A stretch of DNA of 64,000 bases from Ga0077548 sp035440445 (GCA_035440445.1 DAORMJ010000008.1:80386-144385); one strand, 5' to 3'; positions 16,564 to 25,011 are shown, numbered from the stretch's first letter. Notes: generated by a model not told the origin, from the sequence alone. Made by a program: numbers and translations.

Positions 16564-17421
16564 ATGCCGCGCGTACTCTTCGAGCGTGACGGGCGCATCG
16601 CGCGCGTCACGCTCAATCGCCCCGAAGCGATGAATGCCATCGACATGGAGTTGCCCGGCGAACTCGCCGCGGCCATCGAACGGGCGAACGCCGATCCGAA
16701 AGTGCATGTGATCGTGCTGGCCGGAGCGGGCAAGGCGTTCTGCTCCGGCTACGATCTCTCGCTGTTCGCGCAAGAGGGCGGGACGAATCCGGGCGTGCAG
16801 GAAATGCCATGGGATCCGATGAAGGACTATCAGCTGATGATGGGCTTCACCGAGAAGTTCATGGCGGTGTTCCGCTCCTATCGCCCGGTGATCTGCAAGG
16901 TGCATGGTTTCGCGGTCGCCGGCGGCTCGGACATCGCGCTCTGCTCTGACTTCGTCATCATGAGCGAGGACGCGCAGATCGGTTACATGCCCGCGCGCGT
17001 CTGGGGTTGTCCGACCACCGCGATGTGGGTCTATCGCCTCGGCATGGAGCGCGCGAAGCGCATGCTGCTCACCGGCGACAAGATCGGCGGCCGCGAGGCC
17101 GAACGGCTCGGGCTCGTGCTCAAGGCAGTTCCAAAAGAGGAACTCGACCACGAAGTCGATGCGCTGGCCGAGCGCATGGCGTCCGTGCCCGTGAACCAGC
17201 TCATGATGCAGAAGCTGATGATCAATCAGGCCTATGAAAACATGGGGTTGAAGACCACGCAGATGTTCGCGACGATCTTCGACGGCATCACCCGCCACTC
17301 GCCGGAAGGCATGGCCTTCAAGCGGCGCGCCGAGACGGTCGGCTGGAAGGAGGCGGTGCGCGAGCGGGACCTCGGTACCTATGACTGGACCGCCGACCGG
17401 CCCATTAACCGTGCGGACTGA
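16564..17421 (+). CDS. Enoyl-CoA hydratase/isomerase family protein
   Basis: A 285-residue crotonase-fold enzyme. Oxyanion-hole segments are visible (GKAFCSGYDLSLF near 55-67; HGFAVAGGSDIALCSD near 118-133). The two catalytic glutamates of true hydratases are not clear, so other crotonase chemistry such as isomerisation or thioester hydrolysis is possible. The basic, tryptophan-containing C-terminus (VGWKEAVRERD) is typical of actinobacterial/alphaproteobacterial EchA homologues. The start at 16564 follows GGGAGGAATTTGAA, a strong ribosome site. Confidence 0.88.
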   Translation: MPRVLFERDGRIARVTLNRPEAMNAIDMELPGELAAAIERANADPKVHVIVLAGAGKAFCSGYDLSLFAQEGGTNPGVQEMPWDPMKDYQLMMGFTEKFMAVFRSYRPVICKVHGFAVAGGSDIALCSDFVIMSEDAQIGYMPARVWGCPTTAMWVYRLGMERAKRMLLTGDKIGGREAERLGLVLKAVPKEELDHEVDALAERMASVPVNQLMMQKLMINQAYENMGLKTTQMFATIFDGITRHSPEGMAFKRRAETVGWKEAVRERDLGTYDWTADRPINRAD

Positions 17422-17463
17422 TCGTCTTGCAAATTGCCGCAATCGCTCCCCATCTATGGCGGC

Positions 17464-18516
17464 ATGAAAGGCTTGTTCATTCGTCTGGCCGCCGTCGCGG
17501 CGCTTGGGGTGGGCGTGTTCTACACGCTGCCGGAAGCGACGCGCGGAATGGAACTTGCGCTTGCCGCGGACAGCGATCCGGCGAAGCTCGCGGACCTGCG
17601 CCTGAAGCACTTCGATGCCAATGCCGCCGCGAACGAGATCGAGGCGGCACTCAAGGCAGGCGACGCCGAGCTTGCGGCTAGTTTCGTGGCGCTCGCGAGC
17701 GACCGCACGATCGATCTGCCGAAGGAACTCGTCACGCGCGTGGAAGCTGCCAATTCGTCGAGCGAGGCGACGAAGCGCGGCATCTATAATTTCGCGCATG
17801 GCTTCGTGACCGGTGAGCCGCAGGATATGTCGGGCTTCGCGGGCGCTGCGACTGGCGATCTGTTTGTCTTCGGTGACATTCGCGACATCGTGCGGGAAGG
17901 CTCGCGCTGGCTGCGCGGCCTCGACAATGATCCGCTAATCATGGGGCTCGCGGCCGCAGGGCTTGCTGTCACCGGCGTCACCTATCTCAGCTGGGGCACG
18001 GCGGCCCCTGCAAGGGTCGGCTCGACACTGGTGAAGGTCGCGCGCCGCACCGGCAAACTTTCTGTGAAGCTCGCCGACGACGTAACGGTGCTTTTGAAAG
18101 CGCGCCGGACCGGCCGTGTCACGACCGCGCTGACCGATGTGGCGCAGATTCAGCGCCGCGCCGGCACGCGGGTTGCGCTGGAAAGCATGCGCCATGCGGA
18201 CAACGTCGGCGATCTCGCCAAGGCAAGCCTGCTTGCCGAAAAGAAAGGCAAGTCCACGCTCGCCATCTTCAAGACGCTGGGCCGCGGCGCGCTTGCGCTC
18301 GGCGCGGGCGCGCTTGCGATCGCCGGCTGGACCATCGGTGCTGCGAGCAGCATCCTCTTCTTCGTGATTGCGGTGGTGAGTTTCTGTGCCGCCGTGTTGC
18401 GCTGGCTGTGGCCATCCCGCAGGCCGGAGCCGGTCACGCGCGGCGGTTTGGTCGTGCGCTCCGCACGCTACCTGCTGGAGCCGTTTCGGGCACCGGCCGC
18501 ATCCACGCTGCGCTGA
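17464..18516 (+). CDS. Membrane protein of unknown function
   Basis: About 350 residues. An N-terminal hydrophobic segment (MKGLFIRLAAVAALGVGVFYTL) looks like a signal or anchor. An Ala/Asp-rich periplasmic-type region follows, then a transmembrane helix near 160-180 and two more near the C-terminus (about 275-330, LALGAGALAIAGWTIGAASSILFFVIAVVSF). No family is recognised, although similar long Ala-rich proteins occur in Rhizobiales. The ATG at 17464 is preferred over an in-frame TTG 30 bases upstream because the signal-like segment starts there. It lies 42 bp after the crotonase gene. Confidence 0.65.
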   Translation: MKGLFIRLAAVAALGVGVFYTLPEATRGMELALAADSDPAKLADLRLKHFDANAAANEIEAALKAGDAELAASFVALASDRTIDLPKELVTRVEAANSSSEATKRGIYNFAHGFVTGEPQDMSGFAGAATGDLFVFGDIRDIVREGSRWLRGLDNDPLIMGLAAAGLAVTGVTYLSWGTAAPARVGSTLVKVARRTGKLSVKLADDVTVLLKARRTGRVTTALTDVAQIQRRAGTRVALESMRHADNVGDLAKASLLAEKKGKSTLAIFKTLGRGALALGAGALAIAGWTIGAASSILFFVIAVVSFCAAVLRWLWPSRRPEPVTRGGLVVRSARYLLEPFRAPAASTLR

Positions 18517-18627
18517 TCCGCGAAGAAAATTCGATAGCGCGACGCGGCGTCATGCGGTCCGTGCATGGATTTGCAGCCGGATTTGCGCTGGCGAATCCGG
18601 ACCGGCCTCGCTAGACCATCGCCCATC

Positions 18628-19380
18628 ATGCCAACATTCACCCACGGCGACACCACCATATCTTATCTGGACGAGGGCACGGGCGATCCCGTGGTGCTCG
18701 TTCATGGCTTTGCTTCCAACAAGGAAGCCAACTGGATTTTTCCGGGCTGGATCGCTCCGCTGCGCGAAGCGGGCTATCGCGTCATCGCGTTCGACCATCG
18801 CGGTCACGGCGCCTCGACGAAGCATTACGAACCCGCGCGCTATTCCGTTGCGGCGATGGCAGGAGACCTGATCGCGCTCCTCGATCATCTGAAGATCGAG
18901 AAGGCGGACCTCGTCGGCTATTCGATGGGCGCGCGCGTCTCGGCCTATGTCGCGGCGCATTTTCCCTCGCGCGTTCGTTCGGCGACGCTGGGCGGCATGG
19001 GCATGTCGCTGGTGCGTCCCGCGCCCGCGAATACTGAAATCGCGGAAGCGATGGAGGCGACGAACGATTCCGATGTCACCGACCCGATGGCGATCCGCTT
19101 CCGCAAATTCGCGCAGCAGACCAAAAGCGACCTCAAGGCGCTGGCTGCGCTGTCGCGCTCGAACGAACGCACGGTGGATCGCGCCGCTGCCGCCGGGATC
19201 ACCGTACCGGTGCTGATCGTGGTCGGGACCGAAGATGACGTATCGGGCTCGGGCGAGGAGCTTTCCCACCTGATCCCTGGCTCGAAGTTCGTTCCGCTCG
19301 AGCGGCGCGATCACATGCGCACCGTCGGCGACATGCGGTTCAAGCAGGCCGTGATCGATTTCCTTCGGGAACGGCCCTGA
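18628..19380 (+). CDS. Alpha/beta hydrolase (first of a coupled pair)
   Basis: A 250-residue cytoplasmic alpha/beta hydrolase. The nucleophile elbow is GYSMG (Ser99), with a probable acid at Asp203/204 (GTEDD) and His229 (RRDHM); HGFASN (26-31) forms the oxyanion region. It resembles esterases, C–C hydrolases and haloperoxidase-like enzymes; the substrate is unknown. The ATG at 18628 opens the conserved N-terminus (MPTFTHGDTTISY). Its TGA overlaps the ATG of the next hydrolase (TGATG), so the two are translationally coupled. Confidence 0.88.
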   Translation: MPTFTHGDTTISYLDEGTGDPVVLVHGFASNKEANWIFPGWIAPLREAGYRVIAFDHRGHGASTKHYEPARYSVAAMAGDLIALLDHLKIEKADLVGYSMGARVSAYVAAHFPSRVRSATLGGMGMSLVRPAPANTEIAEAMEATNDSDVTDPMAIRFRKFAQQTKSDLKALAALSRSNERTVDRAAAAGITVPVLIVVGTEDDVSGSGEELSHLIPGSKFVPLERRDHMRTVGDMRFKQAVIDFLRERP

Positions 19381-20264
19381 TGCTGGAACGCGCGCCTCGC
19401 ACGGAGACCTTCACCGGCTCTGCGGGCAACAAGCTCGTTGGCGACTTTTACGGCAAGGGCCCGCGCGCGGTCATGCTGCTGCATGGTGGCGGGCAGACGC
19501 GGCACGCTTTCGCCGGCACGGCGCAGGAACTCGCCAAAGCGGGCTGGAGCGCGCTCGTGCTCGATCAGCGCGGGCACGGGGACTCCGAGTGGATTGCCGA
19601 TGGCTCCTACAGCGCGCCGGATTTTGCCAACGACGCGCGCGTGGTTGCTGCGCAGTTGACCCGGCGCTTCGGCAAGCCGCCGGTGCTGGCCGGTGCTTCG
19701 CTCGGCGGCATGGCGGGGATGCTCGCGGAAGGCTTTTCCTTCGACGAGGGCAAGGCGCCGAACTTCGCCGCGCTGATCCTGGTCGATGTTACGCCCCGCT
19801 TCGATCTGGACGGCGCGTCGAAGGTCCGGGACTTCATGCGCGGAAAAGCATTCGAGGGCTTCGCGACCGTCGATGAGGCCGCCGACGCGGTCGCGCAATA
19901 TCTGCCCCACCGGCCGCGGCCTTCCTCGACCGAGGGCTTGCGCAAGAACCTGCGCCAGCGCGATGGCCGCTGGTACTGGCACTGGGACCCGCGCTTCTTC
20001 GATGGCCCGAAGCCGATCGGCGGCGCGAAGCCGCTCTACGAAGAGGAGCGGGTGGAGGCGGTCCGCAATCTGCGCATCCCGGCGCTGCTCGTGCGCGGCG
20101 GCTCCTCCGAGCTCGTCAAGGAAGCGCACGTGAAGGAGTTTCTCTCGCTCGCGCCGCACGCGAAATTCGTCGATGTCGCCGGTGCCCGGCACATGGTGGC
20201 TGGCGACCGCAACGACGTGTTCTCGGCGGCGATTGTCGATTTCCTGGCGGAGCTCGGGGAGTAA
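19380..20264 (+). CDS. Alpha/beta hydrolase (second of a coupled pair)
   Basis: A 294-residue hydrolase with elbow GASLGG (Ser107), oxyanion segment HGGGQTRH (35-42) and a C-terminal His in GARHMVAGD. The HGGG motif is typical of larger-lid esterase/lipase-like members and of peroxidase-type hydrolases. It starts inside the stop of the preceding hydrolase, so both should be made in matched amounts, possibly acting in sequence on one metabolite. The two proteins are not close copies, so this is not a simple recent duplication. Confidence 0.88.
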   Translation: MLERAPRTETFTGSAGNKLVGDFYGKGPRAVMLLHGGGQTRHAFAGTAQELAKAGWSALVLDQRGHGDSEWIADGSYSAPDFANDARVVAAQLTRRFGKPPVLAGASLGGMAGMLAEGFSFDEGKAPNFAALILVDVTPRFDLDGASKVRDFMRGKAFEGFATVDEAADAVAQYLPHRPRPSSTEGLRKNLRQRDGRWYWHWDPRFFDGPKPIGGAKPLYEEERVEAVRNLRIPALLVRGGSSELVKEAHVKEFLSLAPHAKFVDVAGARHMVAGDRNDVFSAAIVDFLAELGE

Positions 20265-20270
20265 TCTTCT

Positions 20271-20322
20271 GCGTCGTCCCGAACGCCGGGATTATGGGTC
20301 CCCGCTTTCGCGGGGACGACGC
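20271..20322. repeat. Intergenic palindromic (REP-like) repeat
   Basis: The outer arms GCGTCGTCCC (20271-20280) and GGGACGACGC (20313-20322) are complementary, and an inner hairpin GTCCCCG-CTTTCG-CGGGGAC (20298-20317) sits within. The GTCGTCCC/GGGGACGAC form is typical of dispersed alphaproteobacterial intergenic repeats. It lies just after the hydrolase pair and could also act as a transcript end. Confidence 0.65.
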
Positions 20323-20334
20323 GTACGGAAAACT

Positions 20335-20483
20335 GAGTCTTCTGAATCACTTACGCTGCGCCGCTAACACCGCGATTCCGCGTGAAGCAGTTCTTCTGCT
20401 GAATCCGGTTCAGTTGAAGTTGAGATTCAGATTGCGCGAAAAGGTGAGTCTTTCCGCGTAGTTCGCTCTTCAAGTTCTGATTC
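20335..20483. repeat. GANTC site cluster 2
   Basis: Seven GANTC (CcrM) sites in 149 bp, starting at 20335, 20344, 20374, 20401, 20424, 20446 and 20479. They lie between two convergent genes, where no promoter is needed. GAGTCTT, GCGATTCCGC and CTTCAAG also occur in cluster 1 near 8.5 kb. Confidence 0.7.
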
Positions 20484-20517
20484 AATGCCCGCGAAATCCG
20501 GGCACGCAAAGCGGCTG

Positions 20518-21321
20518 CTATTCGCCCCGGAATTGCGGCTTCCGCTTCTCGAGAAAAGCGCTCCGGCCTTCGCGGTAGTCGGCGCTGTCGAAGCAGCGGT
20601 CGGCTGCGTCCTTCACCGCCTTCATATCGGCTGCGAAAGCGTAGCCCGCGGCGTGGTTGATCGCGAGCTTGCCTGCGTTCAGCGACAGCGGTGCATTTTC
20701 CGCAATCGCCTGCGCGAGCTTTTCAACTTCCGATTCAAGCGCATCTTCCGCCACCAGCCGGTTGATAAGCCCGAGTTTTTCCGCCTCCTTCGCTTTCACC
20801 CGCCGCGCGGTGAACAGCAAATCTTTTGCATTCGCCGCGCCGATGGCGGCCACGATGTAGCGGACTGCGGAAGGCGGGTAAGCAAGGCCGAGGCGGCCCG
20901 GCGGGATCGCGAACTCCGCGCTCTCGCTAGCAATGCGCAGATCGCAGGCAGCGGCCAGTCCCACGCCGCCGCCCATGCAGAAGCTGCGGATCATGGCGAT
21001 GGTCGGAAGCGGGCAGGCCGCGATCGCGTCGAACGCGACCACGTTCGCTTCCTCGTAAGCACGTGCGCCTTCGGCGTTCGCGCGCACGGTTTCGAATTCC
21101 GAGATGTCCGCGCCCGAGCAGAACGGCAGATTGCCGGCCCCGCGCAGGACCAGCACGCGGAGCGCGCGGTTTGCGCCGAATTCTTTCATCCGTCGCGTGA
21201 CCTCTTTCCACATCTCGAAGGAAAGCGCGTTCTTGCGCTCGGGGCGGTCGAGGATCAGGCAGGCGACGGGGCCTTTGATTTCGGCGCGAACCTGCTGGTT
21301 AACGGATTGCGTGGCATGCAT
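20518..21321 (-). CDS. Enoyl-CoA hydratase/isomerase family protein
   Basis: A 267-residue crotonase-fold enzyme. The oxyanion-hole segments are NLPFCSGADISEF (about 63-75) and SFCMGGGVGLAAACDLRIA (about 112-130). The C-terminal RCFDSADYREGRSAFLEKRKPQFRG is the classic end of enoyl-CoA hydratases, so a role in fatty-acid or branched-chain CoA metabolism is likely. Glu positions expected for hydration cannot be aligned confidently by eye. It is divergent from cysE, 110 bp away, and is a distinct paralogue of the gene at 16564. Confidence 0.88.
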   Translation of the reverse strand: MHATQSVNQQVRAEIKGPVACLILDRPERKNALSFEMWKEVTRRMKEFGANRALRVLVLRGAGNLPFCSGADISEFETVRANAEGARAYEEANVVAFDAIAACPLPTIAMIRSFCMGGGVGLAAACDLRIASESAEFAIPPGRLGLAYPPSAVRYIVAAIGAANAKDLLFTARRVKAKEAEKLGLINRLVAEDALESEVEKLAQAIAENAPLSLNAGKLAINHAAGYAFAADMKAVKDAADRCFDSADYREGRSAFLEKRKPQFRGE

Positions 21322-21431
21322 GGCTGGAACTATGGAGATTGCGAAAGGTTTTTGAGGGTATCACCCCTAGCAGGTTTTCTGCTAAAAGATGGCAACTCCC
21401 ACTTCACGAATAGCCGAACGGAGCAGTGCTC

Positions 21432-22271
21432 ATGGCCCTGCATAAAAAACTGCCTCAAGGCGTCCAGGCGATCGATCCGGTATGGTCCCGGGTGCGAAAC
21501 GAGGCGGAGGAATGCGCGCGGCGCGAGCCGGCGCTGGCGTCCTTCATCTTCACCACGGTGCTGAACCACGACACGCTCGAACACGCGATCGCGCATCGCG
21601 TGGCCGCGCGGCTCGGCTCGAGTGACGTTTCGAGCGAGCTCATCGCGCAGGCGTTTCGCGAAGCGATCGAAGCGGAATTGACCATCGGTGCCGCGATGCG
21701 CGCCGATATCATCGCGGTTGCCGAGCGCGATCCGGCGACCTCGCGCTATCTGGAGCCGGTGCTCTATTATAAAGGCTTCCACGCTCTGCAGGCGCATCGC
21801 CTCGCGCATTATCTGTGGCATCGCGGTCGCAAGGATTTCGCGCTCTATCTGCAGAGCCAGTCTTCTTCCGTCTTCGGCGTCGACATCAATCCGAATACCA
21901 AGGTCGGCAAGGGCATCTTCATCGACCACGCCACCGGCGTGGTGATCGGTCAGACCGCGGTGATCGACGACGACGTCTCGATCCTGCAAGGGGTCACGCT
22001 CGGCGGCACCGGTAAGGAGCAGGGCGACCGGCATCCGAAAATTCGTCGCGGCGTTCTCTTGTCGGCGGGCGCGAAGGTGCTCGGCAATATCGAGGTCGGC
22101 TCCTGCGCGCGTGTGGCCGCTGGCTCGGTGGTGCTGAAGCCGGTTCCGGCCAACGTCACGGTGGCGGGCGTGCCCGCGCGCGTCGTAGGTGACGCGGGCT
22201 GCCGGGACGCGGAACCGTCGCGTTCCATGAACCAGATGTTCGACATGCCCTTCATGGGCGAAGCAATCTGA
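21432..22271 (+). CDS. cysE: Serine O-acetyltransferase
   Basis: A 279-residue CysE that acetylates L-serine with acetyl-CoA, the first committed step of cysteine synthesis. The N-terminal helical domain (about 5-130; WSRVRNEAEECARREP, LARRLGSSDVSSE-like) is followed by the left-handed beta-helix (VGKGIFIDHATGVVIGQTAVIDDDVSILQGVTLGG) with the catalytic His of DHATG. The C-terminus carries the hexapeptide cap and tail expected of a feedback-inhibited enzyme that can dock O-acetylserine sulfhydrylase. The ATG at 21432 is preferred over a GTG two codons earlier. A strong terminator follows. Confidence 0.95.
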   Translation: MALHKKLPQGVQAIDPVWSRVRNEAEECARREPALASFIFTTVLNHDTLEHAIAHRVAARLGSSDVSSELIAQAFREAIEAELTIGAAMRADIIAVAERDPATSRYLEPVLYYKGFHALQAHRLAHYLWHRGRKDFALYLQSQSSSVFGVDINPNTKVGKGIFIDHATGVVIGQTAVIDDDVSILQGVTLGGTGKEQGDRHPKIRRGVLLSAGAKVLGNIEVGSCARVAAGSVVLKPVPANVTVAGVPARVVGDAGCRDAEPSRSMNQMFDMPFMGEAI

Positions 22272-22299
22272 TTTCTTCCGGCTTGCCGGATCCTAGAAG

Positions 22300-22331
22300 G
22301 CGCGGGTAGGTTGCCCGCGCTTTCGTTTTTT
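22300..22331 (+). terminator. Terminator/attenuator between cysE and the DUF3126 gene
   Basis: Stem GCGCGGG (22300-22306) / CCCGCGC (22314-22320) followed by TTTCGTTTTTT. It ends 13 bases before the GTG start of the next gene, so expression of that gene may depend on read-through. Confidence 0.8.
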
Positions 22332-22344
22332 CCCGGAGATTCCA

Positions 22345-22746
22345 GTGGACCGCGCCGAACTCGACCGCCTGCAGGATTACTTGCGCCGCATGCTCAATCC
22401 GGAAATCGGACTTGCGGCGCGCGCGCGCGTCCAGAACATGGCGGAAATCGTCCTCGGCGACGAGCCGATCGGCCGCGTGACCGTGGACGACGAAGACGGC
22501 GACCGTTCGTTCAACGTGACGGTGCCGATCGAGATGCCCGCGGTCAATCCGAACCTAAACGAGGCCGTGCGCGGCAAGTTCGGCAATCAGAAGATGCGCG
22601 TCGTGCCGCGCCCGAAGAAAACCGACTCGTCCGAGATCTACATCGAAGACGAATATATCGCGGTCCTGTTTCGCGACGATGCTTCCGGCCGGTCCTGGAC
22701 CTTCGAGATGGCGGTCCTCGACATCGATCTGGAGCCGGAGGAGTAA
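22345..22746 (+). CDS. DUF3126 protein with an internal duplication
   Basis: A 133-residue acidic protein. The C-terminal half (about 76-133; VVPRPKKTDSSEIYIEDEY, VLFRDD, SWTFEMAVLDIDLE) is a canonical DUF3126 domain, an Alphaproteobacteria-restricted family of unknown function, normally about 65-75 residues in total. The N-terminal half repeats it in diverged form: AEIVLGDEPIGRVTVDDEDGDRSF aligns with SEIYIEDEYIAVLFRDDASGRSW. The start is GTG at 22345 with GGAG 7 bases upstream. The cysE–DUF3126 order is common in Rhizobiales. The domain-doubled form may work as an intramolecular dimer. Confidence 0.75.
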   Translation: MDRAELDRLQDYLRRMLNPEIGLAARARVQNMAEIVLGDEPIGRVTVDDEDGDRSFNVTVPIEMPAVNPNLNEAVRGKFGNQKMRVVPRPKKTDSSEIYIEDEYIAVLFRDDASGRSWTFEMAVLDIDLEPEE

Positions 22747-22752
22747 GACGTT

Positions 22753-22847
22753 CCTCATGGTGAGGAGTGCGGCGGAGCCGCGCGTCTCGAACCATCAGGC
22801 TGCCCCATCCTTCGAGACGCGGGCTGCGCCCGCTCCTCAGGATGAGG
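22753..22847. repeat. Bradyrhizobium-type long intergenic palindromic repeat
   Basis: The stretch starts with CCTCATGGTGAGGAG and ends with CTCCTCAGGATGAGG; TCTCGAACC and CCTTCGAGAC form inner arms. I recognise this pattern as a dispersed intergenic repeat abundant in Bradyrhizobium-like genomes. It directly follows the DUF3126 stop. Confidence 0.75.
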
Positions 22848-22952
22848 CGGGATTAACGCTGATCCGCAATCGCGCTTGCGCCCGGCATTAAGACTTTATT
22901 AACCTCGCCGCCCAGGGGGCCAAATTGCCCCGTTTGTAGCGGTGGCGTTGGC

Positions 22953-23285
22953 GTGATCACTCCGGAAGCATTGCAGTCTCTCTATGCGCTCGCCTTCGGC
23001 TTTGCGCTGGCCGGCATGCTGTGCTCGGGCTATCAGGTCTTTGCGGCGCGCCCCGCGAGTTTCCGGCTCCTGAACGAGACGCGGGTTCGTGCGCTCTCCG
23101 CCATTCCGTTTCTGTTGTTCGCCGCACCCTTCATCATCCTGCGCAACACGGTGCGCGGCCGCCAGCATGAGGACCGCAACATCGGCTTCGTTGCGATCGC
23201 GACAGCCATCGCGGGCTTCTGGAGCCTGTTCGCAGGTACCGCAGCCATCGAAGCGCTACGCTTCGCGGCAGGACTGAGCGGCTAG
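22953..23285 (+). CDS. Three-helix membrane protein
   Basis: A 110-residue protein with predicted helices at about 10-30 (YALAFGFALAGMLCSGYQVF), 47-65 (ALSAIPFLLFAAPFIIL) and 80-105. A conserved-looking loop (ILRNTVRGRQHEDRNIGF) joins helices two and three. The start is GTG at 22953; the ribosome site is weak. No function is known to me; proteins of this type occur next to cell-envelope or carbonic-anhydrase genes in Rhizobiales. It lies 64 bp before the gamma carbonic anhydrase gene on the same strand. Confidence 0.65.
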   Translation: MITPEALQSLYALAFGFALAGMLCSGYQVFAARPASFRLLNETRVRALSAIPFLLFAAPFIILRNTVRGRQHEDRNIGFVAIATAIAGFWSLFAGTAAIEALRFAAGLSG

Positions 23286-23349
23286 TCTCGCGCTTTCCGC
23301 TCTCGCATGGCATGGTCGGCTGAATGCTTGTGACGCGAGAAAACGAATA

Positions 23350-23880
23350 ATGCCCCTCTATGAATTCGAAGGTGTCCGCCCGGAAGTCCCCGCGGCGGAC
23401 AAGTTCTGGATCGCGCCCGATGCGATGGTCGTCGGCAAGGTGCGGCTCGCCGAAAATACCAGTGTCTGGTTCGGCGCGGTCATGCGCGGCGACAATGAGT
23501 GGATCGAGATCGGGCATTCATCGAACGTGCAGGATGGCTGCGTGTTGCACACCGATCCGGGATTTGCGCTCAAGGTCGGCGAAGGCTGCACGGTCGGGCA
23601 TCGCGCGATCCTGCATGGCTGCACGGTCGGCGACAACTCGCTGATCGGCATGGGCGCGACGGTGCTGAACGGCGCGAAGATTGGAAAGAACTCGATTGTT
23701 GGCGCGAATGCGCTCGTCACCGAAGGCAAGGAATTTCCCGACGGCTCGCTGATCGTCGGTTCGCCAGCGAAAGTCGTGCGCGCGCTCGATCAGAAGACGA
23801 TCGATTTCCTGAAGCTCGCGGCTGCGAGCTACTACAATCGCTGGCCGAAATACGCGAAGAGCTTCAAGCGCGTGGATTGA
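23350..23880 (+). CDS. Gamma carbonic anhydrase family protein
   Basis: A 176-residue left-handed beta-helix protein. It has the metal-binding histidine pattern of gamma-class carbonic anhydrases (VLHTDPG, then VGHRAILHGC), and the C-terminal helix KTIDFLKLAAASYYNRW that packs against the trimer. Members either interconvert CO2 and bicarbonate or, as in YrdA/PaaY-type proteins, act on other substrates; mitochondrial relatives are complex I subunits. The acid residues needed for full CA activity cannot be judged by eye. The ATG at 23350 is the natural start (MPLYEFEG). Confidence 0.9.
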   Translation: MPLYEFEGVRPEVPAADKFWIAPDAMVVGKVRLAENTSVWFGAVMRGDNEWIEIGHSSNVQDGCVLHTDPGFALKVGEGCTVGHRAILHGCTVGDNSLIGMGATVLNGAKIGKNSIVGANALVTEGKEFPDGSLIVGSPAKVVRALDQKTIDFLKLAAASYYNRWPKYAKSFKRVD

Positions 23881-23889
23881 TCCCGCCAC

Positions 23890-25011
23890 TCACCGGAAAA
23901 TTGAAAACAGTCCGAAGTTTTCAGGGCGGCGCGGCTCGGGTGCCGCGATCTGCAGCGGCGGCGGATTGATGAAGCCCTTGGCCATGCCGGTCTTGGGGTC
24001 GCCGTAGTTCCGGTAGCCGTTGGTCTCCAGATAGATGAAGAACTTCGCCTGCCGCGGCGTCCACCACCGCGCGAGCTTGGCCTGATAGCGGCTCAGGCGA
24101 ATGCAGCCGAGGCTTACCGGCGCGCCGAAGGTGCCGCCGGAATCGAGGCCGCCCGCGATCTGGTGAATGCCGTTCGCGCGTTCGCCGACATAGCCCTTCT
24201 CGGGAAGGAAGTGCAGGAAGTTCGGCATCTCGATCGGGTTGCCGCCGTTCTCGAACATCGCAATATGTGCGCGGCCGCCGCCCATGCGCTCGTCGCGCTT
24301 GGCGTCGGCCGGCGTATAGCGGCGGTCCGAACTCCAGTTGCGGTTCTGGATGATGTTGATCGGCGCGTAATAGTTGTTGTTCGGCTTCTGCTGCCAACGG
24401 CTCGAGGATGTCACGAAGCGATAGACCAGCCTCGGCTTGCCGTCCTTGATCTCGCAAAAGTTCAGCGTCTGCCCGACGCACCAGCCGTTGTGCACGCGCG
24501 CCTTCACGACGTGGTCGGTTTTGAAGCGGTGAACCTGTGCGAGATAGTTGTTCAGGTCTTCCAGCTCGATCGTGAGTGCCGCAATTTCCTCCGCCGGCGC
24601 GTCTTCGGAATCGAGCAGCGACTTCGGCGTTTCTTTCGCGAGCGTTTCGATATCGGCTTTGCGCGCGAGCGCGATCTTGCGCAGGCGCGGGAATTCGGTG
24701 AGTTGGTCGAGCCGCGAGATATATTCGGCTGCGCCACGGCAGAGACCGGTCTCGTCGGCTGAATTCAGGTCGGCGACGATGTAACGGTTGCGGATGTTAT
24801 CAGCGAGCTTGTCGTTTTCGTTGACGGCTGCCGAGATCGGAAACGGCGCGTCCGTTTTCACGTCTTTGAGTTTCTCGAACGGAATGCGGCAGGGCGCGTC
24901 GAGATCGACAATCTTTCCCGCAGACATGGAAGTCGTCGTGCGTTGCGCCGACGCTGGCATGGTCATGAGGCTCAAAGCCGCGAGCCCCAGAAGGAGCTTT
25001 GCGCTGTGCAT
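23890..25011 (-). CDS. L,D-transpeptidase (YkuD) family protein
   Basis: A 373-residue exported enzyme. The signal peptide is about residues 1-22 (LLLGLAALSLMTMPASA). The YkuD active site is near the C-terminus: His283 and SLGCIR with Cys303 and Arg305. It would form 3-3 crosslinks in peptidoglycan or attach proteins to it in the periplasm. The long N-terminal region with paired cysteines (41/91 and 178/186) is not part of the catalytic domain. The start at 25011 is chosen because GGGGGATC precedes it and the signal peptide begins there. Its stop faces the carbonic anhydrase stop 9 bp away. Confidence 0.85.
   Translation of the reverse strand: MHSAKLLLGLAALSLMTMPASAQRTTTSMSAGKIVDLDAPCRIPFEKLKDVKTDAPFPISAAVNENDKLADNIRNRYIVADLNSADETGLCRGAAEYISRLDQLTEFPRLRKIALARKADIETLAKETPKSLLDSEDAPAEEIAALTIELEDLNNYLAQVHRFKTDHVVKARVHNGWCVGQTLNFCEIKDGKPRLVYRFVTSSSRWQQKPNNNYYAPINIIQNRNWSSDRRYTPADAKRDERMGGGRAHIAMFENGGNPIEMPNFLHFLPEKGYVGERANGIHQIAGGLDSGGTFGAPVSLGCIRLSRYQAKLARWWTPRQAKFFIYLETNGYRNYGDPKTGMAKGFINPPPLQIAAPEPRRPENFGLFSIFR

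Noticed and set aside
15946..17799. 617-codon minus-strand frame
   Set aside because: It lies antisense to the glyoxalase and crotonase genes and is an artefact of high GC; no conserved motif.
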